Shown: positions 15,369-23,730 of the stretch, piece after piece
Layout: every line of letters begins with the position of its first letter
Position numbering within the stretch: position 1 is the first letter of the stretch
Assembly: GCF_001999725.1 (NCBI RefSeq)
Contig: NZ_MDDP01000018.1
Coordinates: 42,794 to 106,793 of the forward strand
Source: Cellulophaga omnivescoria
GTDB lineage: Bacteria > Bacteroidota > Bacteroidia > Flavobacteriales > Flavobacteriaceae
Reading direction: 5' to 3'
Length of the DNA stretch: 64,000 bases
Program-made: the position numbers and the translations under genes
Notes under the pieces: generated by a model
Database searches by the model: none
Seen by the model: only the letters and a program-made list of their open reading frames with translations
What the model was told of the DNA's origin: nothing

Positions 15369-18368
15369 CTAAAAGTCTGTTACTGTAAAGAACCATTGAG
15401 AAACAACAAGGGCGTCAGTAGTGTCTTTAATTTCAACAGTAAAACCATTAATAGTCTGAGCGGTTATATATATTCTATTATTTCCAACAACTGTTAAGTT
15501 TACTATATAGTTATTATCAGGCATTGCGGAGTCAAAGGTAACTGTGTTAATACCTCCACCTCCGCCAACAGTAGCTCCATTTACTTTTATTGCATTAGCC
15601 CCGTTAGCTTTTCCCATAACAAATGTTGCTGGGTTCTTCCATTCGGTTCCTGTGCCTGTTGAGGTTAAAACCTGTCCTGTTGTACCAACCGAGTTGTTAA
15701 TATCTTCAATGGTACCATCTAGCTTTAGTTTTTCACGAATAGTAACGGTAGTGCTACCGGATGTTTCATCAATATTAAGTGCTTCAACTGCACCAACAGA
15801 AAAACCAATTTCATCAGCGGCTGGATTAGAAATACCAGTGTTTAAATCATCAGAGAACCGATAAGCAGGAGTAGCGGTACTACCGTTATTAGGTGCTTGA
15901 TATCCAGTAGCTCTTATAACGCCATCAACTCTCAATTTGTTTGTTCCTGGTGCATTAGTCCCTATTACCATACTACCAGGGCCACTAAAGAATAGATCAT
16001 TTCCATTTAAATTATAAGTTCTTGTTGAAGCTGTTTGAGTCATATCTCTTGTCTCCAAATTTCCTAATGCAGCAACTTCAGTGTCAACATAGGTTTTAAC
16101 GGCATTTTGTGTAGGATATAATGTTGATGAGGGTGAAGTGGCTCCTAAATCAGTTGCATCAGACTTATTAGTTAAATCTTCTTTTGCAGCTAAAGCAGTT
16201 GCTGCAGCTGTTCCTGCGGTAGCAATTGCATCATCTACATATACTTTAGTAGCAGCATCTTGTGCATCAGTAGGGTCTAAAACGTTAATTAGTTTTTGTG
16301 ATCCCATAGATAAGTCGCCCGTTGGAAGAGCAAAACCAGACAGAGAAATATTTGCTTTGTCTAATTTATTGTCATCAATTGCTGCGTTTGCAATTTTGTC
16401 TCTAGTAATATTTGTGTCAGCTATTTTTACTGTTGTTACGGCATTGTCAGCCAGCTCTGCTGTATTAATTCCGCCTGCACTAACATCTAGAGTTAATGGG
16501 TCTGCAACAGTTCCTGCACCAGAAACAGCAAGTGTGCCATCTGTTGGGCCAGTAACTTCGTTACCAATTATACCATCTGCTTCTGCAGTAGTTAAGGTAG
16601 CAGCATCAACTAAAACCCAATTTGTGCCATCCCATTGCATTAATTGTCCAACGGCTGTACCATCCGCTAATTTTGTTAGTGTAATATTTTTATCGGCAAT
16701 ATCATTACTTTCTATAGATGCGTCTAAAATTTTATCACCTGTTACTGCGTCATTAGCTAACTTAGTATTGTCAATAGAACCAGCAATAATTTGCAAGCCG
16801 TTTGTAGCGTCAACTTCAATAGTTGTATTATCTACATTTACTTCTAAATCCATTGTAGCTAAAGCTGCATTTGCAGTAACACCAGAAATAGAACCATTAC
16901 TAGAAATTACATCTTCGCCTAGACTAGCTGCAACTTCACTAGCATTTTGCCACTCTGGATCTCCAGCAGCGGAGGTTCCAAGAATTTTGTTAGCATCTAC
17001 AGCACCTGCGCTTCCAATTTTATCTATAGTAATAGCATCATCAGCAATATCTAGTGTTGTTATTGTACCATCTAAAATATTTTCAGTTTGTACAGCATCA
17101 TCCGCTAGTTTAGTATTTTCAATGGCATCATCTGCAATCTTAACAGTAGTAACATTAGCATCTACTATTTTGGTAGTTGTTACTGCACCATCAGCAAGTT
17201 CGTTTGCACCAACAGCACTTGGGTTAATCTCTAAAGTAACGTCATTTAAAGCTGCATTTGCACCGCCAGTTATATTTAAGTCTGTAGAGGTAATGTTACC
17301 ATCACCTGTTAAAGCAGCAACATCTACATCTAAGGCACCAGTAGTTGCATTTTTTGTTAATCCAGAACCGGCAACATCTGCATTCATTTTTATAGCGGTT
17401 ATAGCATCATCAGCAATATCTAGTGTTGTTATTGTACCATCTAAAATATTTTCAGTTTGTACAGCATCATCTGCTACTTTGGTATTATCTATTGCATCGT
17501 CTACAATCTTAACAGTAGTAACATTTGCATCTACTATTTTAGCTGTAGTAACTGCGTCTGGAGCTAATTTAGCATCGGTAATTCCGCCATCAGCAACAGA
17601 AATGCCAACAGTTTCTAATAAAGAACCAGTGGGAGTTCCTGTAAAAGTAATTGAAGCATCGTCTGTAGTTAAATCTTGCCCTGCAATGTTAGTAGCGTCT
17701 AACGTTCCCCATTCTACATTAGTGCCAGTACTGTTTGTCTTTAAAACTTGGTTTGGTGTTGCACTTGGTTCTATTTTTACAGGTGTAACCGACTCGTCTA
17801 TAAGATTATTTGTATTTACACTTGTATCTCCTAACTCATCTACACCAATAGCATCATTTGCAATTTTGGATCTATCAATAGTTTTGTTTAGTATAGAGTT
17901 TCCGTGTATTTGGTCTACTTCTATGTTCACCGTATTTCCATCATCAGTTATTTTTATTCCGCTAGAGAAAGTAGCTCCAAAACTGCCTGTATGGTTGCTT
18001 GTAAAAGCAGGGGTTTCAAATGTAATATCGTCGCCAGCTGCGTTTGTAAAGGTGTACGTATCATCACCGTTATCTACCAAGTTAATATTTCCAGCATTTT
18101 CTGCTTCACATAAATTTACCCACTCACTATCATTGTAATAGTGCAAACATCTGGTATCTGTATTGTATATCACGGCACCGTTAAGTGGTGTAATAGCATT
18201 CATTTGTAGGGTAGACATTCTAGTAATTACTAAAGCTTTACTTGTGCTCTCTAGCTCTAAAACCGAGTTAAAATGAAGGTTTTCAGGATTTTCGCCAATT
18301 TTTACTTGTGCTTGTATGCTAGTAAATAGGCAGGTACTTAAAAATAATCCAAAAATTAATTTTTTCAT
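15369..18368 (-). CDS. Repetitive fibre-like secreted protein (999 aa)
   Basis: Start taken at ATG 18366-18368, giving signal peptide MKKLIFGLFLSTCLFTSIQA; the in-frame extension upstream (MFAMHNCILKHLYY) looks untranslated and would overlap a -7 element. The cap module (SVLELESTSKALVITRMSTL, GAVIYNTDTRCLHYYNDSEW) matches the giant protein. Residues about 150-660 are beta-solenoid-like repeats (AVTTVKIADTNITRDKIANA style), 680-760 have tail-fibre motifs (LSMGSQKLINVLDPTDAQDA, LYPTQNAVKTYVDTEV), then GTNAPGTNKLRVDGVI and a C-terminal tip ending WFFTVTDF. A TATTTTTG box lies 40 bases upstream. The 666-codon ORF on the opposite strand is a shadow. No sorting domain; the T9SS partner follows 3 bp downstream. 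Confidence 0.82.
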   Translation of the reverse strand: MKKLIFGLFLSTCLFTSIQAQVKIGENPENLHFNSVLELESTSKALVITRMSTLQMNAITPLNGAVIYNTDTRCLHYYNDSEWVNLCEAENAGNINLVDNGDDTYTFTNAAGDDITFETPAFTSNHTGSFGATFSSGIKITDDGNTVNIEVDQIHGNSILNKTIDRSKIANDAIGVDELGDTSVNTNNLIDESVTPVKIEPSATPNQVLKTNSTGTNVEWGTLDATNIAGQDLTTDDASITFTGTPTGSLLETVGISVADGGITDAKLAPDAVTTAKIVDANVTTVKIVDDAIDNTKVADDAVQTENILDGTITTLDIADDAITAIKMNADVAGSGLTKNATTGALDVDVAALTGDGNITSTDLNITGGANAALNDVTLEINPSAVGANELADGAVTTTKIVDANVTTVKIADDAIENTKLADDAVQTENILDGTITTLDIADDAITIDKIGSAGAVDANKILGTSAAGDPEWQNASEVAASLGEDVISSNGSISGVTANAALATMDLEVNVDNTTIEVDATNGLQIIAGSIDNTKLANDAVTGDKILDASIESNDIADKNITLTKLADGTAVGQLMQWDGTNWVLVDAATLTTAEADGIIGNEVTGPTDGTLAVSGAGTVADPLTLDVSAGGINTAELADNAVTTVKIADTNITRDKIANAAIDDNKLDKANISLSGFALPTGDLSMGSQKLINVLDPTDAQDAATKVYVDDAIATAGTAAATALAAKEDLTNKSDATDLGATSPSSTLYPTQNAVKTYVDTEVAALGNLETRDMTQTASTRTYNLNGNDLFFSGPGSMVIGTNAPGTNKLRVDGVIRATGYQAPNNGSTATPAYRFSDDLNTGISNPAADEIGFSVGAVEALNIDETSGSTTVTIREKLKLDGTIEDINNSVGTTGQVLTSTGTGTEWKNPATFVMGKANGANAIKVNGATVGGGGGINTVTFDSAMPDNNYIVNLTVVGNNRIYITAQTINGFTVEIKDTTDALVVSQWFFTVTDF
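17033..17555 (-). repeat. Direct repeat within the 999-aa fibre gene (about 154 bp, offset 369)
   Basis: Bases about 17033-17186 recur at 17402-17555 with few changes; both start near TCAGCAATATCTAGTG. They encode two copies of a solenoid segment (DDAVQTENILDGTITTLDIA). It shows internal duplication like that in the giant protein, at lower copy number. Confidence 0.8.
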
Positions 18369-18407
18369 ATAGTAGAGGTGTTTTAAAATGCAATTATGCA
18401 TTGCAAA

Positions 18408-18415
18408 CAAAAATA
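18408..18415 (-). promoter_or_regulatory. Candidate -7 element for 999-aa fibre gene
   Basis: TATTTTTG on the minus strand, 40 bases before the chosen ATG. It supports the downstream start, since the longer ORF would begin inside the element. No well-spaced TTG was seen. Confidence 0.4.
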
Positions 18416-18497
18416 TAGTAAAGATGTGTTACCACCTAAAACAGTGGTTAAAAGACATTTTTTGTCCTATAAAAGACATCTATGTAATACTTAAAGT

Positions 18498-19190
18498 TTA
18501 AAATTGAATTGTTTTGCTCTCGTAGGCAGCTTTTTGTGGTTCAAAAATACGCGCGGTAAAATTTCCTTTTAGGTTAATAGTGTTATTGTTAACTAATAAA
18601 AAACTACCTTCTCTTAGTCCAACCACAGGCGTAGTGTTATACGTATGAAACTCTTTTATGCGTGTTTCTCTAGTTTCACCGTTGTGTTTGCTATTAGGGT
18701 CCGGATCTAAATAATGTGCATTTATGTTAAAAGGAACCAGTTGCATAGTTTCAAAACTAGGAGGGTAAACAATAGGCATATCATTAGTAGTATGCATACT
18801 AACACCTGCAATGTTGCTGCCGGCGCTTGTTCCCATATAAGGTTTTCCGTTGGTAATATGCTCTTGTAAGTGCAGCATAGCATTTTGGTTGTACAATTGT
18901 TGTACTAGTAAAAAAGTGTTGCCGCCACCACAGAAAAAAGCTTGTGCTTGGTTAATACCTTCTTGTGCAGTTGTGTAAGTATGTAGGCCAACTATTTTTT
19001 TATCAATTTTTGCAAATGCTTTGGCAGCAATAGCAGTGTAATTGTCATGGCTAATACCACCAGGCCTAGCATAAGGTATAAATGTTATTGTATCTACATC
19101 TTTAAAAAATAAAGCAACATCATCTAACAGGTACTCCAAGTAATTCTCTCCAAATAAGGTAGATGTGCTTGCTAATAATAGATTTTTCAT
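18498..19190 (-). CDS. pepE: Dipeptidase E (aspartyl dipeptidase, family S51)
   Basis: Cytosolic serine peptidase that splits N-terminal Asp dipeptides. Start at ATG 19188-19190 (MKNLLLASTSTLFGENYLEY), 230 aa, the family's usual size; the ORF could be extended by six residues without benefit. The putative triad is Ser122 in GTSAGSN, Asp137 and His159 (NINAHY), with spacings of 15 and 37 that equal those of the E. coli enzyme (S120, D135, H157). CGGGNTFLL near residues 87-95 is also typical. It is a single gene, divergent from the array that begins at 19340. Confidence 0.93.
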   Translation of the reverse strand: MKNLLLASTSTLFGENYLEYLLDDVALFFKDVDTITFIPYARPGGISHDNYTAIAAKAFAKIDKKIVGLHTYTTAQEGINQAQAFFCGGGNTFLLVQQLYNQNAMLHLQEHITNGKPYMGTSAGSNIAGVSMHTTNDMPIVYPPSFETMQLVPFNINAHYLDPDPNSKHNGETRETRIKEFHTYNTTPVVGLREGSFLLVNNNTINLKGNFTARIFEPQKAAYESKTIQF

Positions 19191-19262
19191 ACAGTATACG
19201 CTTTTCAATTTTTTTAGTTAACAGGATACAAATTAACAAAAGTTTAATGGTACTCTATTTTT

Positions 19263-19294
19263 TTTGAATGTAAATTGCATTTTCATTATATTTA
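19263..19294 (+). promoter_or_regulatory. Candidate promoter of the five-gene CarboxypepD_reg array
   Basis: TTTG at 19263-19266 and TATATTTA at 19287-19294 (7 of 8 to TAnnTTTG) with 20 bases between, within the 17-23 range known for Bacteroidetes. The first gene starts 45 bases downstream. Confidence 0.55.
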
Positions 19295-19339
19295 AAAGAA
19301 ACTTAGAAAACAATTTTCTGGGGCCTAAAACTAACCTTT

Positions 19340-20077
19340 ATGAAAAATAATTTACTAGCACTTTTTTTATTACTTACCACGGTGTCTTTATTTGCCCAAG
19401 AAAATGATAGAACACTTTTACGCGGAACCGTAATTTATAGAGATATAAATGTACCTAACTTAGATGTTATTAATGTAACTGCAGAAGATGCTACTGAAAC
19501 AGATGAAGATGGAGATTTTGCTATAGATGTAAAAATAGGTGACCAATTGGTGTTTACATCTTTTAATTACCAAATAAAAATTGTTTTTATTACTAAAGAT
19601 ATTTTAAAGAAAAACAGATTAGTAGTAGATGTAAATGAAAAAGTTACAGAGTTAGATGAGGTTGTGGTTAGTCCTGAAGATCAAGAAAAGTTTGTAGAGC
19701 TTAAAAACGAAGAATTTAAAGAGGTAGAATACGAAATAGACCGTACAACAACTGTTACTAACATAGCACAGTCTCAAATAGAACGTGGTATGGAAAACGG
19801 TATTAATTTTGTAAATATTTTTAAAGCATTAACCAAGTCTAAAAAGAAAAAAGATCCTAATGCTAAGGTGCCAGAAATTAAGCTTAGTAGAGTATTAAGA
19901 CAGGTTTATGAAGATGATTTTTTTGTTAAAGATTTAGGAATACCACAAGATAAAATAGATAACTTTTTGCAGTATTGTGATGATAAAATACCATCACAAA
20001 CATTGCTTAAAAAGTCTAATGAATTTCAGCTTATAGATTTTTTAGTTACCCATAGCAAAGAATATAAAAAGCTATAA
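19340..20077 (+). CDS. CarboxypepD_reg-like secreted protein, array member 1
   Basis: 245 aa, signal peptide MKNNLLALFLLLTTVSLFAQ. Residues about 28-105 form a carboxypeptidase-regulatory-like beta-sandwich (LRGTVIYRDINVPNLDVINV, ETDEDGDFAIDVKIGDQLVF, ending VTELDEVVVSPE), the fold also used as the N-terminal extension of TonB-dependent transporters. The C-terminal half is a helical region ending in DFFVKDLGIPQDKIDNFLQY, a signature found in all five members. It is the most divergent of the five, lacking the SLGLPNADV segment. It heads the probable operon; the next gene begins 3 bp after its stop. Periplasmic or outer-membrane-facing; function unknown. Confidence 0.85.
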   Translation: MKNNLLALFLLLTTVSLFAQENDRTLLRGTVIYRDINVPNLDVINVTAEDATETDEDGDFAIDVKIGDQLVFTSFNYQIKIVFITKDILKKNRLVVDVNEKVTELDEVVVSPEDQEKFVELKNEEFKEVEYEIDRTTTVTNIAQSQIERGMENGINFVNIFKALTKSKKKKDPNAKVPEIKLSRVLRQVYEDDFFVKDLGIPQDKIDNFLQYCDDKIPSQTLLKKSNEFQLIDFLVTHSKEYKKL

Positions 20078-20080
20078 AGT

Positions 20081-20848
20081 TTGAGGAGATATATACTTTT
20101 TTTAAGCTTTTTAAGTGTGTGTTTTTTTACAAATGCACAGCAAGTTTATTACAAGTCTGTAAAAGGTGCAGTGGTAAGTAATACGCAAGAAGTAAACGGT
20201 GTATATGTAATTAATACTACTAGTGGCCAAGCAACTATAACAAATGCTAATGGGTATTTTGTAATGCCTGCCAAAGAAAAAGATACTTTAATTTTTTCTG
20301 CAGTGCAGTTTAAAAAGAAACAATTAATAGTTACCCAAGAGATTTTAGAAAAAAAGACCAATCTTATTTATCTAGAAGAAACTTTAGAGGAGTTAAATGA
20401 AGTTGTTTTAGATAACAGAACCTTTATAAATGCCAAAAGTTTAGGCCTGCCAAATGCAGATGCAGTGGTTTTGCCACAAAGTGAGCGTTTGTTACATGAT
20501 GCAGATCACGGACCAATGTTTGGAGGATTAAGTGTAAATGTAAATAAGTTGCTAAATGCAATTAGCGGACGCACTAAAATGCTAAAAAAACGTGTGGCAA
20601 GAGATAGGAAATATTTAGAAAGTCAGCAAATGCGAAACTCTTACGCAGATTCTGTTTTTGTAAAAGACCTTAATATTCCTGAAAACCGTATAGAAGAGTT
20701 TATGCTGTATTGTGAGTATGACAGTGAGTTTAACTCTATTGCAAAAGAAAAAAATAGTTTTATTATTTGGGACTTTTTAACCCGTAAAAGCATTACTTTT
20801 TTAAAAGAAGATAAAGAGCTTAAAATAGCTAAAGAAGATAATAAATAA
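20081..20848 (+). CDS. CarboxypepD_reg-like secreted protein, array member 2 (TTG start)
   Basis: 255 aa. The only start that preserves the signal peptide (RRYILFLSFLSVCFFTNAQ) is TTG at 20081; the in-frame codon two triplets upstream is the stop of the previous gene and no nearby ATG exists, so TTG initiation 3 bp after that stop is well supported. Domain layout is as in the neighbours: regulatory beta-sandwich (KGAVVSNTQEVNGVYVIN), the connector LEELNEVVLDNRTFINAK, SLGLPNADAVVLPQSERL, a basic helical stretch (GRTKMLKKRVARDRKYLE) and the C-terminal signature IPENRIEEFMLYCEYD. Translational coupling with member 1 is likely. Function unknown. Confidence 0.85.
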   Translation: MRRYILFLSFLSVCFFTNAQQVYYKSVKGAVVSNTQEVNGVYVINTTSGQATITNANGYFVMPAKEKDTLIFSAVQFKKKQLIVTQEILEKKTNLIYLEETLEELNEVVLDNRTFINAKSLGLPNADAVVLPQSERLLHDADHGPMFGGLSVNVNKLLNAISGRTKMLKKRVARDRKYLESQQMRNSYADSVFVKDLNIPENRIEEFMLYCEYDSEFNSIAKEKNSFIIWDFLTRKSITFLKEDKELKIAKEDNK

Positions 20849-20864
20849 CTTACCCTATATTTTT

Positions 20865-21584
20865 ATGAAATACATATGCACTTTATTGCTTTTAGTTGTG
20901 GCGGCGCAAAACACAAGCGCACAAGCAAAAATAGAAACATTAAAAGGGCGTATTGTTAGTAAAACACAAGATGTGGTTGGGGTTTATGTGCTAAACAAAA
21001 CAACCAATAAGGGAACAATTACATCAAAAACCGGAAATTTTTCTATTCCGGTTAGTTTAAAAGATACTATAGTGTTTTCTGCCGTTCAGTTTAAAAATAA
21101 AAAGATTGTTGTTACTCAAAAAATACTAGATTATAAATCCTTTTTGGTAAACTTAGATGAAACCTTAGAGGAGCTAAATGAAGTTGTTTTAGATAATAGA
21201 ACTTTAATAACAGCTAAAAGTTTGGGCTTGCCTAATGCAGATGTAGAAGTTTTACCATTAACAAAAAGAGAATTGTTTGCGGCTAATAACGGAGATAATT
21301 ACTTAAGTCTAGATCCGCTAATAAACTTTTTAAGCGGACGTACAAAAATGTTAAAAGATCGTATTAAAAGAGATGATTTGTATGCGCGTAGTAAAGAGCT
21401 TAGGACTAGGTTTGTAGACTCTATTTTTTCTGAAAATTTAAAAATACCAGCAAGCAGAATAGAGGAGTTTATGTTGTATTGCGAGTACGACCCAAGATTT
21501 AAAGGAATAACGCAGAATAAAAATGAGCTTGTTGTTTGGGATTTTTTAAGGCAAAAAAGCGAATTGTTTTTAAAATTTAAATAA
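20865..21584 (+). CDS. CarboxypepD_reg-like secreted protein, array member 3
   Basis: 239 aa, signal peptide MKYICTLLLLVVAAQNTSAQ. The beta-sandwich has KGRIVSKTQDVVGVYVLNK and the turn GTITSKTGNFSIPVSLKD; the connector is LEELNEVVLDNRTLITAKSL; the central helical stretch contains LSGRTKMLKDRIKRDD; the C-terminal signature is IPASRIEEFMLYCEYD. By eye it is closest to member 2. It lies 16 bp after member 2 and 7 bp before member 4. No transmembrane segment or catalytic motif is visible. Role unknown; family-level annotation only. Confidence 0.86.
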   Translation: MKYICTLLLLVVAAQNTSAQAKIETLKGRIVSKTQDVVGVYVLNKTTNKGTITSKTGNFSIPVSLKDTIVFSAVQFKNKKIVVTQKILDYKSFLVNLDETLEELNEVVLDNRTLITAKSLGLPNADVEVLPLTKRELFAANNGDNYLSLDPLINFLSGRTKMLKDRIKRDDLYARSKELRTRFVDSIFSENLKIPASRIEEFMLYCEYDPRFKGITQNKNELVVWDFLRQKSELFLKFK

Positions 21585-21591
21585 GGTAGAT

Positions 21592-22332
21592 ATGACACGT
21601 TTTCAACTATTATTGTTTTTTATTATGCTAAGTCAAATAAACATAGCACAAAACAAAAAAGTTGAAACATTAAAAGGTCGTGTAGTAAGCAGTAAACAAG
21701 AAGTTGTTGGTGTGTATGTGTTAAACAGGTCTAAAAAAAAGGCTACTATTACCAATCCAAACGGAGATTTTTCTGTGCCAGTTAGTTTACATGATACATT
21801 GTTTATTTCTGCAGTACAGTTTAAAAACAGAGAAATTATCATCACAAAAAAAATATTAGACTACAATACCTTCATCATTAATTTAGATGAAACCTTAGAA
21901 GAGTTAGATGAGGTTGTTTTAGATAATAGAACATTAATTACAGCTAAAAAATTAGGGTTGCCAGGAGCAGATGTAAAACTTTTAGATATTGATGAAAGGG
22001 CTTATGATACAGCAACAAATTGGTCTCCAAGTGATACTGTTTTTAGTATAGATCCTATTTTAAACTATTTGTTAGGCAATACAGCTAAGTACAAAGCAAG
22101 AGCATTGCGTAACAAACGCTATAAAGCAGGTCAATTTCTATATAAAAACTACTTAGATTCTACTTTTGTTAAAGAACTAAAAATACCAGAGCATAGAGTA
22201 CAAGAGTTTGTGTTATATTGTGAGCAAGATGAAGATTTTGATGCCTTTTCTAAGCAAACTAATGAAATAATTATAAAGGCTTTTTTTAAAATGAAAAGTA
22301 AAACTTTTTTAGTGCTAAATGATAAGCAATGA
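21592..22332 (+). CDS. CarboxypepD_reg-like secreted protein, array member 4
   Basis: 246 aa, signal peptide MTRFQLLLFFIMLSQINIAQ. It follows the same order: KGRVVSSKQEVVGVYVLN, ATITNPNGDFSVPVSLHD, LEELDEVVLDNRTLITAK, KLGLPGADV and the C-terminal IPEHRVQEFVLYCEQDEDF. The middle segment differs from members 2 and 3 (YDTATNWSPSDTVFS). Its last four bases overlap the start of member 5 (ATGA), so the two are translationally coupled. Function unknown. Confidence 0.86.
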   Translation: MTRFQLLLFFIMLSQINIAQNKKVETLKGRVVSSKQEVVGVYVLNRSKKKATITNPNGDFSVPVSLHDTLFISAVQFKNREIIITKKILDYNTFIINLDETLEELDEVVLDNRTLITAKKLGLPGADVKLLDIDERAYDTATNWSPSDTVFSIDPILNYLLGNTAKYKARALRNKRYKAGQFLYKNYLDSTFVKELKIPEHRVQEFVLYCEQDEDFDAFSKQTNEIIIKAFFKMKSKTFLVLNDKQ

Positions 22333-23087
22333 GTAAATTATTACTTTTCAGTATTTTAGTTATTATTACTTTTACTACTGTGGCACAGCAAAAACAGGTA
22401 GACTTAAAAGGCACTGTAACTAGTACAACAGAAGAAGTTGTTGGTGTGTATGTGTTAAACAGAACTACAGAAAAAGGAACAATAACCAATTTAAATGGTT
22501 ACTTTTCTATTACTGTTCGTGTAAAAGATACCTTAGAGTTTTCTGCAATACAGTTTACAAATAAAGTTGTAGTTGTAACAGAAACTATGTTAAAAACTAG
22601 CAATTATATAGTGCCTTTAGATGAGTCTGTAACAACCTTAAATGAAGTTGTAGTAAAGCCCTTTAATTTGTCTGGAGACTTATCTACAGATTTAAATAAT
22701 TTACCTTTAAAACCAGTGGTAGACGGTAGGTCATTGGGGCTGCCTAATCAAAATGTTAAAATACTATCTTCAGATGAACGTGCACTGTATTCATCAATGT
22801 CTGGTGGGCCAATCTTATCATTAATAAATGCATTAAACGGAGAAACTAAACGGTTACAAAAAATAGTAAAGCGTAATAATAGATACCAGAAAACTATGCG
22901 CGTTAAAAGATATTATGCAGACTCTTTATTTGTAAATGAATTAAAGATAGAAAAGGATAAGATAGACTTGTTTATGTGGTACTGTGAGTTTAAAGACGAT
23001 TTTCAGGTTGTAATAAATACCAAAGACCAGTTAAAAATTTGGGCTTACTTACGTAAAATGAGTGTAGAATTTAGATCAAAAAAATAA
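22329..23087 (+). CDS. CarboxypepD_reg-like secreted protein, array member 5
   Basis: 252 aa, signal peptide MSKLLLFSILVIITFTTVAQ. The beta-sandwich (KGTVTSTTEEVVGVYVLNR, GTITNLNGYFSITVRVKD) is followed by a connector with an insertion of about 20 residues (KPFNLSGDLSTDLNNLPLKP) before RSLGLPNQNV. The C-terminus has LKIEKDKIDLFMWYCEF in place of the RIEEFMLYCEY of others. It overlaps member 4 by 4 bp and is followed after about 80 bp by the DUF6702 gene, which has its own -7 elements. Function unknown. Confidence 0.85.
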   Translation: MSKLLLFSILVIITFTTVAQQKQVDLKGTVTSTTEEVVGVYVLNRTTEKGTITNLNGYFSITVRVKDTLEFSAIQFTNKVVVVTETMLKTSNYIVPLDESVTTLNEVVVKPFNLSGDLSTDLNNLPLKPVVDGRSLGLPNQNVKILSSDERALYSSMSGGPILSLINALNGETKRLQKIVKRNNRYQKTMRVKRYYADSLFVNELKIEKDKIDLFMWYCEFKDDFQVVINTKDQLKIWAYLRKMSVEFRSKK

Positions 23088-23120
23088 AAACATAACCCTA
23101 TAAAATAAATAACTACACTA

Positions 23121-23150
23121 TATATTTGGCACGCCAATTGCTTACTTTTG
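23121..23150 (+). promoter_or_regulatory. Two candidate -7 elements before DUF6702 gene
   Basis: TATATTTG at 23121-23128 and TACTTTTG at 23143-23150 both match TAnnTTTG and lie 43 and 21 bases before the ATG at 23171. Neither has a well-spaced TTG. Confidence 0.4.
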
Positions 23151-23170
23151 GTAATTGTAAATTACATATC

Positions 23171-23671
23171 ATGCTTAAAAAAAGATTTTTATTATTGTTG
23201 TTACCCCTTTTTGCTTTTGTTGCCATACATAAATATTATGTGAGTGTAACTAGTGTAAAATATTCTGATAAAGAGCATACTTTACAAATTACGTCTAGAG
23301 TGTTTATAGATGATTTTGATGAGCTTTTAAAACAACGTTATGGTATAAAATCTAACTTGGCAACTAAAAACGAGAATCCCTTAGCAGAAGATTACATTAA
23401 AAAATATGTAAAACAAAAGTTTCATATTTACGTAAACGAAAAGGAAGTAGAAATTACATATTTGGGTAAGGAGTATGACACAGACAATATGATACTTTAT
23501 TTAGAGGTGCAAAATATTAATAATAAGGATTTAAAAACAGTAGAGGTAGAAAGCACAGTACTTACAGATATTTACGAAGAACAAAAGAATATTATACATT
23601 TTAAATTCTTAAAAAATAAAAAAAGTGTAGTCTTAACCCGCGCAAATAATAAAGGAATGTTAAAGTTTTAG
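23171..23671 (+). CDS. DUF6702 family protein
   Basis: 166 aa from the ATG at 23171; the longer ORF start at 23126 (TTG) would put 15 residues before an obvious signal or anchor (MLKKRFLLLLLPLFAFVAIH) and overlap a -7 element. The body has TSVKYSDKEHTLQITSRVF, FIDDFDELLKQRYG and VYVNEKEVEITYLGKEYD-like strands, the pattern of DUF6702, a family often placed beside M1 peptidases in flavobacteria, as here. Expected in the periplasm; biochemical role is unknown. It lies between the five-paralogue array and the M1 peptidase on the same strand. Confidence 0.82.
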   Translation: MLKKRFLLLLLPLFAFVAIHKYYVSVTSVKYSDKEHTLQITSRVFIDDFDELLKQRYGIKSNLATKNENPLAEDYIKKYVKQKFHIYVNEKEVEITYLGKEYDTDNMILYLEVQNINNKDLKTVEVESTVLTDIYEEQKNIIHFKFLKNKKSVVLTRANNKGMLKF

Positions 23672-23730
23672 AGCTGCTTTAACAAATCGCTAAAAAAGTG
23701 TTAATTTTCGCCTACTTAAAACAATAGAAA

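Noticed and set aside
16138..18138. 666-codon open frame on the plus strand opposite the 999-aa fibre gene
   Set aside because: It has no signal peptide or family motif and is a mirror of biased codons in the repetitive minus-strand gene, which has a signal peptide, cap module, promoter box and partner gene.
4602..18368. Prophage, because of tail-fibre motifs
   Set aside because: No capsid, terminase, portal, integrase or lysis genes; the proteins have Sec signal peptides and T9SS type B partners, which phage fibres do not.
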